Of a stretch of DNA of 64,000 bases, positions 32,498 to 44,778 are shown in pieces (within the stretch, counting starts at the first letter, position 1; each line of letters opens with the position of its first letter). The notes below the pieces were generated by a model. That model did no database searches, was not told where the DNA came from, and saw only the letters and a program-made list of their open reading frames with translations. This stretch comes from Euglena gracilis. Lineage: Eukaryota; Euglenida; Euglenophyceae; Euglenales. Location of the stretch: the NCBI GenBank assembly GCA_039621445.1, contig CP154955.1, forward strand, positions 49,150,086-49,214,085, given 5' to 3'. The position numbers and the translations under genes were made by a program.

Positions 32498-33133
32498 AGG
32501 GTGGGACCCCGACCAAGGATTACAAAGAGTCAATTCCCAGAGTCAATTTACCAAAAAATACAAAATACAAAATCATCACTCAGTCACCAGACCCCTTCCC
32601 GCCCCAGGGGTTGTCACTTCAGCTTCTCAGGCTGAAATGGCCCATTGTCAATGGTTTTTGGCAATGTTTTCGGAAAACCCCCAAAGCCTTCAACGCTGGA
32701 GGACCAAATATGGTCTCTGAAAAACCAGGGAGGGGAGCCCTGCGGCGTTGCGGGACATCCCCATTTGCACTGTACATTTCTTTAAGATTCGGGTTCGGAT
32801 GGCATCGGAGGGCAGAAAACAACAACATCCGATGTGCGGAGATGACACGATCACCGTCGTTCTCCAACCTCAAGATATTATTGATCAGCACAGCTGTCAC
32901 AAAGAGCTGTGGAAAACGGTCTCCCGTTGACCCTCAGCGACTGGCATGGAAACGTTTCATTGTGCAGATCAGCAACCTCAGGGTGGTTACAGAGAAGAGG
33001 CAGCTCATTCAGGGGCATCTGCTGGGCTGATGTCCCCGAACGAACTGCCGGGCTCACGCTGGTGCTCAGGTATACCCCTGGTGTATGGTTGCTCACTTTG
33101 CATGCGTTTAATGCAAATGTCCACAACACACAC

Positions 33134-33165
33134 CGGTGTTCTGTATGTGGGGCAGGAAGCGCATG
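33134..33165 (-). CDS. NSUN2-like microexon n
   Basis: 32 nt encoding MRFLPHIQNT with split codons at both ends. Joined to the next exon it gives LPHIQNTGGFFVAVL, the most diagnostic C-terminal core motif of the family. Acceptor TTTCCACAG, donor G|GTGTGTG. Confidence 0.92.
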
Positions 33166-33430
33166 CTGTGGAAATGGTGGGAGTGGCAAATAAACTTCTG
33201 ATGTGCTGGACCTGTTGAAAGAAAAATTGAGAAATGGCCCTTCGGTTCCCCCCCACCAGAGCGCGCACTGTCCGTTTTGCGCCCCGTTGACTGCAGGGAG
33301 TTCACAACAAAACCTTAATAATAGATACATGTGTATATATTATTGAAAGCTATTTGCTATTGGAGATCCACAATGTCATTGGACGCGGCGTGGTCAAACA
33401 AAAATTCTGTTAAAAAAGAATAAAATGCAC

Positions 33431-33555
33431 CTCAAAACGCCACACCAGCGTTCCAGATGCAACGCCCGCGCCACTGCCTCGTCAGGGATGGGGAACATTG
33501 TGTTCCAGACATGCTTCTTCTCTGCCTCTGGCACTTCGTCGAAGGAAGCAACCAA
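33431..33555 (-). CDS. NSUN2-like exon m
   Basis: 125 nt encoding ASFDEVPEAEKKHVWNTMFP, then IPDEAVARALHLERW; corresponds to the conserved MFPP ... LHLERC region. Acceptor TGCCCGCAG, donor AG|GTGCAT. Confidence 0.93.
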
Positions 33556-34782
33556 CTGCGGGCAGGGGAAAATAAATGTAGGAAAAACACCCATGCACGC
33601 GAAAACGTAGCAATTCTCTCACATTTTGTGTGGATATTTGTCAGGCTTCTCTTGGAAAAAAGACTTAAACGAGGGGGGGGTGCTCAGGTTTGCCCAAAAA
33701 TTTATTCAATGGTTTCGTTCAGGAATACTCAGGGTTATTGCAAAATACCTCGAATTTATTCCAGAAAGTTCCGGTAACTTACTGCTAAAAATGCCTTTCT
33801 CCGGTATCTTTTACCAAAAATAATGGCTTGCGCAAGCCAATTTTATTATTGCCGCAAACTTTGTTAACGGAGCGTTCTGGGACTTCCACCAAAAAAAAAA
33901 CAAAAAATGCTTGTGTGCCATCCACCACACAAGCAATCTTCAAAAGACATTGGACTCTCTGTGAGCGGATCCTGCACTTTACAAACTTGTGTCTATGAAA
34001 AATCCTTCGGTCTGACTAAAAACTAGAAGATGAAAAAATCCACATTAAAAAAAAGGGGGGGAAACACGAATACAAGCGGGATGGGCTGCCATAAATTTCT
34101 TGTGTTTGCTGAACTCAAAGCATTCGTGCGGCATTGCAGTGGTTAAATTTTTTTTAAAAAAATACATATTTGTGCATTGTTTTTTTTCCTTTCGGGGTGG
34201 AAATTTTTTCCTGTTATGCTGCAGAATGTCAGGAGGTGAAGACAAAAAAGAACGTTCCACCAAATCTGCAGGGGCAAAATTATTTTTTGGGAGGGCTTTG
34301 CTGCATTTGGTGAAGATGAGCAGGTCATGTATTCGTCCAAGCACGGAAATCAGCAAACTGAATTTTGGGTGATTCTGAAGAATTGGATCCTTTGAAGATT
34401 TGACCATGAAATTTCCTGAAATTTCCACACAAGGAAATTTAAGAGGAAAGAGACCAGAAGACAAAGCCTCCTCCCAGAAATTTTTCATTGTTTTGGATGT
34501 CTAGCGTTATCACATTTGCATGCTGCATCAGAGGTTTTCTAGGACCTGGGGGAAGGAGGGGTCCGACCCACCCACCCCTTGAACCCACCCCCGGTTTACA
34601 TTTGAACTCCTCCATCATCTGCATTAGTCCAGTGAGTCTCCAGAAAATGTGAACGTGCTGCAATCATTGGCTCCAGGATGACAAACATTTGCACGAGTCG
34701 CCCCTCCCCCCCCCCCTTGGGGGGCCTTCCGAGGTAAACAGAAGCCTGTCTGACACACTGAACACATCCCAGCAAGCCCCAC

Positions 34783-34877
34783 CTGCCCGTCCTGCAGCAT
34801 CACCGGCCAGCGGGTCAGCCCCGCGCTCCACTGGAGGCCGGCCGCCTGCCCTGCCGTGTCACACAACTCGTACCGCC
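34783..34877 (-). CDS. NSUN2-like exon l
   Basis: 95 nt encoding RYELCDTAGQAAGLQWSAGL and TRWPVMLQDGQ. Matches the family segment with G-L-x-W ... G-x-x-x-W-x-V. Acceptor CCCTGCAG, donor CAG|GTGGGG. Confidence 0.9.
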
Positions 34878-34952
34878 CTGCAGGGGACGGGCGGACCGCA
34901 GGACCGTGTGACCGTATGGGGGTGAACCCCATCTGAGAGGTGGGCTGTGCAT

Positions 34953-35037
34953 GCGCGCGCGTGTGTGTGGGTGTGGATGTGTGGGTGTGGGTGTGGGTGT
35001 GTGTGCGTGGGTGGGTGGGTGTGTTGTGCGTTGTGTG

Positions 35038-35089
<52 letters not shown>

Positions 35090-35140
35090 TGTGTGTGTGT
35101 GTGTGTGGGTGTGGGTGTGTGGGTGTGTGTGGGTGTGCCC
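34953..35140. repeat. (GT)n and (GTGC)n microsatellite
   Basis: GTGGGTGT-type repeats, then about 14 GTGC units (35038-35090), then GT repeats. Intronic. Confidence 0.9.
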
Positions 35141-35624
35141 CCCACCTTCGTGGCGGTTCGCAATGAAATTTCTTCGACACCGGTGGAGCCGAAACAAAAG
35201 TTTGACCTGAAAACTGGCACCTCTGGAGATACGGGAAGGGGCGGTGGGGAGGGGTGGGGATGGACCCCCCCCCCCAACCACCACCCCATTGGCTTTCGGT
35301 GATTCCCGTTCAGCCCTGCCACAGAACCTTCGCTGTCTGCATTGAAGTTGCAGGAACATAAGAAGATTAAATTATGCCGCAGTCAACTTAAAAAAAACTG
35401 CAAAAAATGCACATTACAACTTACATTTCCTCCGCGTTGAACTTTTGCAAAAAGTTGGCTGGGACCAAGGTGTCCTTCAAGCACATTCACCTGTCCTATA
35501 AAACCATCTTTACCCTGCATTTCCATGCCCGTCGTGGTCCAGAGCTCGGTGCACAGAGGCCTCACGGGACACACAAACAGCAATTTAGGCTTTTGTGGCG
35601 TCAATGCCCACCCCAGCCGCACAC

Positions 35625-35658
35625 CACGGGCCCGCAGCAGGCAGTGCAGCACCACGGC
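35625..35658 (-). CDS. NSUN2-like microexon k
   Basis: 34 nt encoding AVVLHCLLRAR plus one base; continues NPIEDEA-V of the preceding exon. Acceptor CTGTGATGAG, donor G|GTGTGCGG. Joins the next exon as ...RARGRYELCD. Confidence 0.85.
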
Positions 35659-35754
35659 CTCATCACAGGTTTTGTTCAAGACCCAGGGAGGGTCAGTACC
35701 CCCCGCCCTCCCCACGGGGGGGGGGGGCGGAGAGCTCTGGGTGGGCCACTTTTC

Positions 35755-36113
35755 GATGTATATGTACATATGCATATATATACGTGTATATGTGTGTGTA
35801 TACATGAATACGTACGTACGTACGTACGTATGTATGCATGTATGTATGCACGTACGTATGTATGTATGTATTACACATACATACATACATACATACATAC
35901 ATACATACATACATACATACATACATACATACATACATACATACATACATACATACATACATACATACATACATACATACATACATACATACATCCATAC
36001 ATACATACACACATACACACATACATGCATACATACATGCATACATCCATCCATCCATCCATCCATCCATCCATCCATACATACATACATACCTACATAC
36101 AGACAGACAGACA
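35755..36113. repeat. (CATA)n, (CGTA)n and (CATC)n tetranucleotide array
   Basis: About 30 CATA units (35875-35995), with CGTA variants to the left and CATC/CAGA variants to the right. Intron j-k. Confidence 0.92.
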
Positions 36114-36425
36114 GACCATACAATTTTTTACCGACCCCGGGGGGGAGGGGGGGCACTCCACTTTTCGAAAAACCAGTCAGGCACTTTTTTTGCACTACCC
36201 CCCTCCCTGTGGGGGGGGGGTCGGCCACTCTGGAATCCACTCTGGAAGGAAATTTGGCCAAAACCATGCAAAAAAGACCAAAATTTTTTTCGGCGCCGGG
36301 TCACTTTAGTGGTTTTTTGCTGACCCCCCCCCCGGGGGGGGGAGGGGGTCCGGGCCAAAAACCAGTCAGTCACTCCAGAAAAGCCAATCACCCACCCCCG
36401 GGGGGGGGGGGGGCGTCGGCCAGTG
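36114..36425. repeat. G/C-run hairpin segment, possible MITE relic
   Basis: Begins ACAATTTTTTACCGACCCCGGGG and ends with a loosely inverted partner ending at GATTGTAT; contains four CCCCGGGG-type palindromes. No clear target duplication, so it is listed only as a repeat. Confidence 0.4.
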
Positions 36426-36571
36426 ACTAAGTGATTGTATGCACAGACACACACACATATAAATTTTTGGACTTAACGCCGAATACGGAGGAAAACTCGC
36501 CCCCCAGATGAAGGGAACCCACCCACCCCTCCCCCCTCCCCTTTCCAACAGCCTTAAAAAAACCTCTGGAC

Positions 36572-36668
36572 CTCGTCCTCGATGGGGTTCATGGAGCATG
36601 TGCTGTACACGATGCGGCCCCCCAGCCGGCACAGCATCATGGACTTGTCCAGCAATCGCATCTGGATC
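36572..36668 (-). CDS. NSUN2-like exon j: catalytic motif VI
   Basis: 97 nt encoding IQMRLLDKSMMLCRLGGRIV and YSTCSMNPIEDE. The Cys of STCS aligns with the methylation nucleophile of NSUN enzymes. Acceptor GTGCGCAG, donor GAG|GTCCAG. Confidence 0.95.
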
Positions 36669-37315
36669 CTGCGCACGACCGCCAGGAGAGCCGAATCCAC
36701 AATGAGGGGATGAGGGCCCCCAATTGAAGAGGTAACGACACATTTGAATGTATACAAATATGTACATGCATTGTGCACATGTGTACACAAATATATATTT
36801 TTAAGTTGTATATGCATACACATACAAACAGCATACAAACTGATGGATTTTCCGCCTCTGTTTTTCTTCATGAGTGTATATGCACACACCCATATATAAA
36901 AATAGATAACCCCCCAAATAATATTATTTTATACCGGGGTCTAAAAAGACCCCGACACCTCCTGTGACCAACCCAGCATATTGCTTTCGAAGAAATCCTG
37001 TCTAAATGGTATTTGCTTGTGTATGAGCATTTATAGATCCGACATAGATGTGCGTTAAAGGACACACATACAGTACAAACCAAATAAAAATAAAAAACTG
37101 TATTAACAAATGTGAACTCCAAAAAATCCGCCCTTTCTGGTTCTAATTTTAGTGAGTTTTCTTTTTGATCAAACCACTTGGGCACACCAAAAAATTCATT
37201 CACAGAGTTTCTATCCCTGAATCCATGTTCTTGGCTGTTGCCATTGCTGGTGAGACAAATTGGTGGAGCAGGTTGGTGACCAGTTGGGGCTGCAACATTA
37301 GGCGCCGGGGCACAC

Positions 37316-37372
37316 TTGTGAGCGCCGTGCCCCAGCCGAGGGCACCACTTCCGCCACAGATCGGGGCTCTTC
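37316..37372 (-). CDS. NSUN2-like exon i
   Basis: 57 nt encoding KSPDLWRKWCPRLGHGAH, with Arg and Lys codons completed at both junctions. Corresponds to the RKNxDxWKKW segment after motif IV. Acceptor CTCTGCAG, donor AA|GTGTGC. Confidence 0.9.
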
Positions 37373-37630
37373 CTGCAGAGGCCCGGAGGAAGGACCACTG
37401 GCAAAGAGGGCAGGGGGCGTCGCCTCGTACAGGTGTATCGGCCACCCCAACCTCATTCAGTGGCAATCTTCCCCACCACAGATTATAGCTCCACTGTGCT
37501 CACAAAACAACGCCCAACGCCCCCCGGAGACTCCCAAGCGTTGAACAGGGCCTTTGGGGGGATATGTGCCTTCGGCGTACGTTACATGTTCCAGGACCAG
37601 TAGAAAATTGGTCAAAAAGAACGGCAGTGA

Positions 37631-37959
<329 letters not shown>

Positions 37960-38295
37960 TTCAGTGTGCCTTGGTCATCCACGTGCACATTTGACATACG
38001 TGGAAAAACGATCCTCTTCGCGCAAAATGTGTGAACATGGCTTTCACAGATGCACAACAAACGCGCTTACAACAAAGCACAAAGGGCTCAATTCCTGCTT
38101 TCACAGGGCCCAAAATGCTTTGCTGCTGAAAATCTCTGAACCACCGATTTCTCTCTTTGCTGATTGCAGCGAAAGGCGAAACATTCTGCTGGGGTGGCTG
38201 CCCATATCTACCCATTGTAAATTGTTTACCCCCCGGGGGGGAGGTTGGGCTCAGGCAGAGTCCAAACCAAGCAAACAATCCCTCAAGCTACGCAC

Positions 38296-38357
38296 CGGAT
38301 GGTCCCATCCCCGGAACAGGAAGCGTCGCAAAGGATTCTGTCGAACTCCAGGCGGGT
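38296..38357 (-). CDS. NSUN2-like exon h: catalytic motif IV
   Basis: 62 nt encoding TRLEFDRILCDASCSGDGTI. The family motif is D-V-P-C-S-G-D-G-T; here the residue before the Cys is Ser instead of Pro. Acceptor TCTCACAG, donor CG|GTGCGTAG. Confidence 0.93.
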
Positions 38358-38739
38358 CTGTGAGAGGGTTGGGGGAATGAGAGCTCAGGATTGTTGAATA
38401 CCCATGACTGTTGCGGGAGATGGTCCCTGAAAGCAATACGAACGAAAAAAATCCTGCCCACAGAGGAGAAAGTGTTTAAGCAACAAATAGCTGGCATGTC
38501 AGGGCCCAGGATTTTTCTTTCAGGAAGGAGAACCCCCTATCAGAAGTTGTTGCAACACAATTAAATTCATTTTCATTGTTTCAAACAGTTGTATTATGCC
38601 TGCATCACCAATAAAACACGCATAAAATGAACTAAAAGGTTTTGTGCACGACACAATCCACATCATCCATCAGTGCACACATGCACACACGCATATATGC
38701 AGGCATGCATGCACGCATACCAGGGTTTCTTTAAGACCG

Positions 38740-39420
38740 GGGGGAGGGGTCCCCCACCCACCCACCCCCTGGGGGGGGCCCGGGAGGGGGGGTCCCGGGG
38801 GACCCACTCAATTTTCCCCGAAAATGGCCAAAAATCGCGAAAAATGTTAAAAATAGCATCCTTTTCAAATTTTTTCGGCGCCTTCGGCGCCGAAAAGTGT
38901 ATCCCCCTGGGGCAGGGATGGATGGGAAGCCTTGAGGGGGGGGGGGGGGGGGGGGCCCCCCCCCCCCCACCAAGATGGAGGGGGGGGGGGGGGGGGGGTC
39001 GGACCCCCCCCTCCTACCTCGAAACTGAGGGGGGGCCGAAATTTTTTCGATTTCATGGACGGGCAAAGGGCCGGAAATCGGGTCGGAATCGGTCAAAAAA
39101 CCCTGATTTTTCTTTGAAAATCTATCCAAAAATGCTCATTTTTTGAATTTTTTTGAACATGTTTTTGGGGGAAAACACCAACACATCAAAAAATGGGCAA
39201 TATGGCCAAAAGTCAGTAAAAGGGGTGTTTTTTTGCTCATTTTCCGGCGCGCAGCGCCGGAAGAAAATTTTCTGCTATTTTTGGCACCTGTCAAGGAGGG
39301 GGGGGTGGGGGGGTCCGGACCCCCCCTCCCAACATCTAGTGGGGGTGGGGTGGTCCGGGGCCCCCCCTACCACCTTACCCCCCCAGGGGGGGGGGGGGGT
39401 GGTCGGGACCAGGTTTTGAA
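38740..39420. repeat. G/C-run and GGCGCC hairpin segment
   Basis: Multiple G and C runs up to about 20 bases, GGCGCCTTCGGCGCC (38878-38892), and CCGGCGCGCAGCGCCGG (39244-39260). Non-coding. Confidence 0.7.
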
Positions 39421-39729
39421 TAGTGCTGAGCTCTTAATATGCGCGCAAACGCGCATGTTTGCGGTGTATGAAACTGGGACGCTTCAGGAAAACGTTGACA
39501 GGTGCTGCGTGAGCAGCGTGTTAACGAAAAGCAACCCGTGAGAATATTTACAATTACAATTACAATTATCATTACCATAATGGTTCGGAATATGAAACTG
39601 TCGGGGATTTAGAGCAAAAGCTGGGGCTTGGGGGGGAGGTGAAAAATGGGGAACGTGAAAGAAAACGTCACATTTAGAGGGGGGATGCTGGGCACCTCTG
39701 AACAGTTGGGTATGCGGCCCAGGTGCTTT

Positions 39730-40970
39730 TATCCAGCGTTCGCACCGCCCCTTTAAAGGGTGTCATCAGCTTGGGTATCTCCGGCTCTGGGTACCGGAGA
39801 CCTCTGCCTTTGCAGAGGCGGCTTTAGGGGGAGGGGACGATCGCCAATGCGATGTGCATTCTCCGGGTGCAAAGTGTGCTGTGACGTGTAGGTGGAGGAA
39901 GGATGAAAGTTTGGGGGGGGTATTTTCATTCCCATCAATGCATGCCATTGGGGGGGCGACCACGGACAATGCCATTTCCAATGTCGGGTAGTGTGTGCCT
40001 ATTCTCTCGGTGCATTCCTCTGAAAGTAATGGAATGATGGCCATCATGGGGGGGGGGGGCTGTGACAATGGATTCTGAGGCTGCACATTGTGCAGTGTTG
40101 CGTTCACACCGGATTAATGGCGAATACGGGGGGGGGCAAGTGACAATGCCTTTTGCATGCCCTCGGTGCACATGGGGCAGCGCTGCATAGGCTGGAACGA
40201 TGGCCAAAAGGGGGGCACGGATAATGGCATTCCTTTTCTCCGGGTGCAAAGTGTGCTGTATTTTGTTGGCAGCGCAATGATGGCGCATTGGGGGGCGTTA
40301 AACCGGAAATGCCATTCCCATCCCTGGTGCACACAGTGCACTCACGTCTGGGAAACCGAAATGCCATTTGCCTTCTCTGGATGCACACGGTGCATTCTTG
40401 TGAAGGTGATGGAAAGATGGGCACTTGGAGGGGGAACATTGGCAAATGCAGTCTCACGTTGCACATTGTGCAGTATTGCGTAGGGAGTGGATTACTGGCC
40501 ATTAAGCAGAAGGTTTGTCCGCAGTGCACTGATGGCCGATGGGGAGGGGGCAACTGGAAAGGCCATTTGCCTTGTCTCGGTGCACACAGTGCATTCATGT
40601 GAAGGTTACAGAATGACGGGCATTGGAGGAGGGACAATGGGAAATAATTTGAGGCTGCACATTGTGCAATGTTGCGTTCACATGGGAGTAATGGCCAGTA
40701 TGGTGCAGACGTGCATGGAACGATGTGGAACGATGTTGTGGAACGATGGGCAATGGGGGGGATGATCGAAAAAACCCTGTCTTTTTTCTGGGTGCAAAAT
40801 GTGCAGTGGTTTGTTGGCAGCTCAATGATGGCGCATTGAGGGGCGGTAAACCAGAAATGCCATTGCCATGCTTGGTGCACACAGTGCACTCATGTGTAGG
40901 AAATGGACCACGGACAATGCCATTTCCAATGTCGGGTAGTGTGTGCCTATTTTGTTGGCGGTGGACAGAT
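39730..40970. repeat. degenerate repeat with TGCAC/GTGCA palindromic cores
   Basis: Cores such as GTGCACACAGTGCA and GCACATTGTGCAGT recur every 60-80 bp (39857, 40003, 40084, 40168, 40246, 40327, 40388, 40452, 40522, 40581, 40653, 40791, 40875). A 45-bp segment near 39959 recurs near 40909. Confidence 0.65.
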
Positions 40971-40984
40971 GGTCCACGGGGAGG

Positions 40985-41229
40985 TCAAAAGGCGGACCAA
41001 AATAAGGCAAAAACGGGGCCCTGGCAGGTCGAAGAACGCTCGTTTTCGGCTCCAAAACGAAGTCAGCGGGTCTGGGAGGCCCATAAGCATCCTTTTGGGC
41101 AAAAAAAATTTCTCCATTTTTTGGACTTTTTTGACCCGGTTTTGGCCCCAAGTCAATGGGTCGGCGGCCCAAAACGGGGCCCTGGCGGGTCGAAAAAACC
41201 CTCGTTTTCGGCTCAAAAACAGTTTTTTT

Positions 41230-41267
<38 letters not shown>

Positions 41268-44200
41268 CGACTTTTTTGACCCGGTTTTGGCCCGAAGTCA
41301 ATGGGTCGGCGGCCCAAAACGGGGCGCCGGCGGGTCGAAAAACGCTCGTTTTCGGCTCGAAAACAGTTTTTCCGGGTGTGGGAGGCCCAAAAACATCGTT
41401 TTGGGCAAAAAAATTTTTTTCGATTTTTTTCGACTTTTTTGACCCGGTTTTGGCCCGAAGTCAATGGGTCGGCGGCCCAAAACGGGGCGCCGGCGGGTCG
41501 AAAAACGCTCGTTTTCGGCTCGAAAACAGTTTTTCTGGGTCCGGGAGGCCAAAAAGCATCGTTTTGGGCAAAAAAAATTTTTTCAATTTTTTTCGACTTT
41601 TTTGACCCGGTTTTGGCCTGAAGTCAATGGGTCGGCGGCCCAAAACGGGGCGCCGGCGGGTCGAAAAACGCTCATTTTCGGCTCGAAAACAGTTTTTCCG
41701 GGTGTGGGAGGCCACAAAACATCGTTTTGGGCAAAAAATTTTTTTTCGATTTTTTCGACTTTTTTGACCGGTTTTGACCCAAAGTCAATGGGTCGGCGGC
41801 CCAGAACGGGGCGCCGGCGGGTCGAAAAACGCTCGTTTTCGGCTCGAAAACAGTTTTTCCGGGTCCGTGAGGCCCAAAAACATCGTTTCGGGCAAAAAAA
41901 TTTTTTTCGATTTTTTTCGACTTTTTTGACCCGGTTTTGACCCAAAGTCAATGGGTCGGCGGCCCAAAACGGGGCGCCGGCGGGTCGAAAAACGCTCGTT
42001 TTCGGCTCGAAAACAGTTTTTCCGGGTCCGGGAGGCCCAAAAACATCGTTTCGGGCAAAAATTTTTTTTTCGATTTTTTTCGACTTTTTTGACCCGGTTT
42101 TGACCCAAAGTCAATGGGTCGGCGGCCCAGAACGGGGCGCCGGCGGGTCGAAAAACGCTCGTTTTCGGCTCGAAAACAGTTTTTCCGGGTCCGGGAGGCC
42201 AAAAAACATCGTTTCGGGCGAAAAAAATTTTTTCGATTTTTTTCGACTTTTTTGACCCGGTTTTGACCCAAAGTCAATGGGTCGGGGGCCCAAAACCGGG
42301 CGTCGGCGGGGCGAAATACGCTCGTTTTCGTCTCGAAAACAGTTTTTTTTTTTTTTTTTTTCCCGGTCCGGGAGGCCAAAAAGCATCGTTTTCGGGCAAA
42401 AAATTTTTTTTTTCGATTTTTTTTCGACTTTTTGACCCGGTGAAAACATCGTTTTGGGCAAAAAAAAATTCGATTTTTTCGACTTTTTTGACCCGGTTTT
42501 GGCCCAAAGTCAATGGGTCGGCGGCCCAAAACGGGGCACCGGCGGGTCGAAAAACGCTCGTTTTCGGCTCGAAAACAGTTTTTCTGGGTGTGGGAGGCCC
42601 AAAAACATCGTTTTGGGCAAAAAATTTTTTTTCGATTTTTTTCGACTTTTTTGACCCGGTTTTGGCCCGAAGTCAATGGGTCGGCGGCCCAAAACGGGGC
42701 GCCGGCGGGTCGAAAAACGCTCGTTTTCGGCTCGAAAACACTTTTTTTGGGTCCGGGATGCCAAAAAACATGGTTTCGGGCAAAAAAATTTTTTTTCAAT
42801 TTTTTTCGACTTTTTTGACCCGGTTTTGACCCAAAGTCAATGGGTTGGGGGCCCGAAACGGGGTGCCGGCGGGTCAAAAAACGCTCATTTTCGGCTCAAA
42901 AACAGTTTTTTTTTTTCCGGGTGTGGGAGGCCACAAAACATCGTTTTGGGCAAAAAATTTTTTTTTTTTTCGATTTTTTTGACGGGTTTTGACCCAAAGT
43001 CAACGGGTCGGCGGCCCAAACGGGGCGCCGGCGTCGAAAAACGCTCGTTTTCGGCTCGAAAACAGTTTTTCCGGGTTCCGTGAGGCCAACCCAAAACATC
43101 GTTTTCGGGCAAAAAAATTTTTTTTCAATTTTTTTCGACTTTTTTGACCCGGTTTTGACCCAAAGTCAATGGGTCGGCGGCCCAAAACGGGGCGCCGGCG
43201 GGTCGAAAAACGCTCGTTTTCGGCTCGAAAACAGTTTTTCCGGGTCCGGGAGGCCCAAAAACATCGTTTCGGGCAAAAAATTTTTTTCTATTTTTTTCTT
43301 CTTTTTTTACCCGGTTTTTTTCCAAAGTCAATGGTGCGGCGGCGGCCCAAAACGAGGCGCCGGCGGGTCGAAAAACGCTCGTTTTCGGCTCGAAAACAGT
43401 TTTTTAGGGTCCGGGAGGCCAAAAAACATCGTTTCGGGCGAAAAAAATTTGTGCGATTTTTTTAGATTTTTTCGACTTTTTTGACCCGGTTTTGACCCAA
43501 AGTCAATGGGTCGGCCCAAAACGGGGCGCCGGCGGGTCGAAAAACGCTCGTTTTCGGCTCGAAAACAGTTTTTTTTTTTTTTTTTTTCCGGGTCCGGGAG
43601 GGCCAAAAAACATCGTTTTCGGGCAAAAAATTTTTTTCGATTTTTTTTGACTTTTTTTGACCCGGTTTTTGACCCAAAGTCAATGGGTCGGGGGCGGCCC
43701 AAAACGGGGCGCCGGCGGGTCGAAAAACGCTGGTTTTCGGCTCGAAAACAGTTTTTTTTTTCCGGGAGGCTAAAAAACATCGTGTTTGGCAAAAAAAAAT
43801 TTTCGATTTTTTTCGACATTTTCACCCCGGTTTTCACCAAAAGTCAATGATGGGTCGGCGGCCCAAAACGGGGCGCCGGCGGGTCGAAAAACGCTCGTTT
43901 TCGGCTCGAAAACAGTTTTTTTTTTTTTTTTCCGGGTCCGGGAGGCCAAAAAACATCGTTTTTGGGCAAAAAAAAAATTTTTTCGATTTTTTTCGACTTT
44001 TTTGACCCGGTTTTGGCCCAAAGTCAATGGGTCGGCGGCCCAAAACGGGGCGCCGGCGGGTCGAAAAACGCTCGTTTTCGGCTCGAAAACAGTTTTTTCG
44101 GGGTCGGGAGGCCAAAAAACAACGTTTTGGGCCAAAAAAATTTTTTTTCTTTTTTTTCTACTTTTTTTACCCGGTTTTTACCCATAGTTAATGGGTTGGC

Positions 44201-44745
44201 GGCCCAAAACGGGGAGCCGGCGGGTCGAAAAACGCTCGTTTTTGGCTCAAAAACAGTTTTTTCTGGGTCCGGGCGGCCAAAAACCTCCGTTTTGGGCAAA
44301 AAAAATTTTTTTCGATTTTTTTCGACTTTTTTGACCCGGTTTTGGCCCAAAGTCAATGGGTCGGCGGCCCAAAACGGGGCGCCGGCGGGTCGAAAAACGC
44401 TCGTTTTCGGCTCGAAAACAGTTTTTCCGAGTCAGGTAGGCCCAAAAACATCGTTTTGGGCAAAAAAAATTTTTTTCGATTTTTTTCGACTTTTTTGACC
44501 CGGTTTTGACCCAAAGTCAATGGGTCGGCGGCCCAAAACGGGGCGCCGGCGGGTCGAAAAACGCTCGTTTTCGGCTCGAAAACAGTTTTTCCGGGTCCGG
44601 GAGGCCCAAAAACATCGTTTTTGGGAAAAAAAATTTTTTCGATTTTTTTCGACTTTTTTGACCCGGTTTTGACCCAAAGTCAATGGGTCGGCGGCCCAAA
44701 ACGGGGCGCCGGCGGGTCGAAAAACGCTCGTTTTCGGCTCGAAAC

Positions 44746-44778
<33 letters not shown>

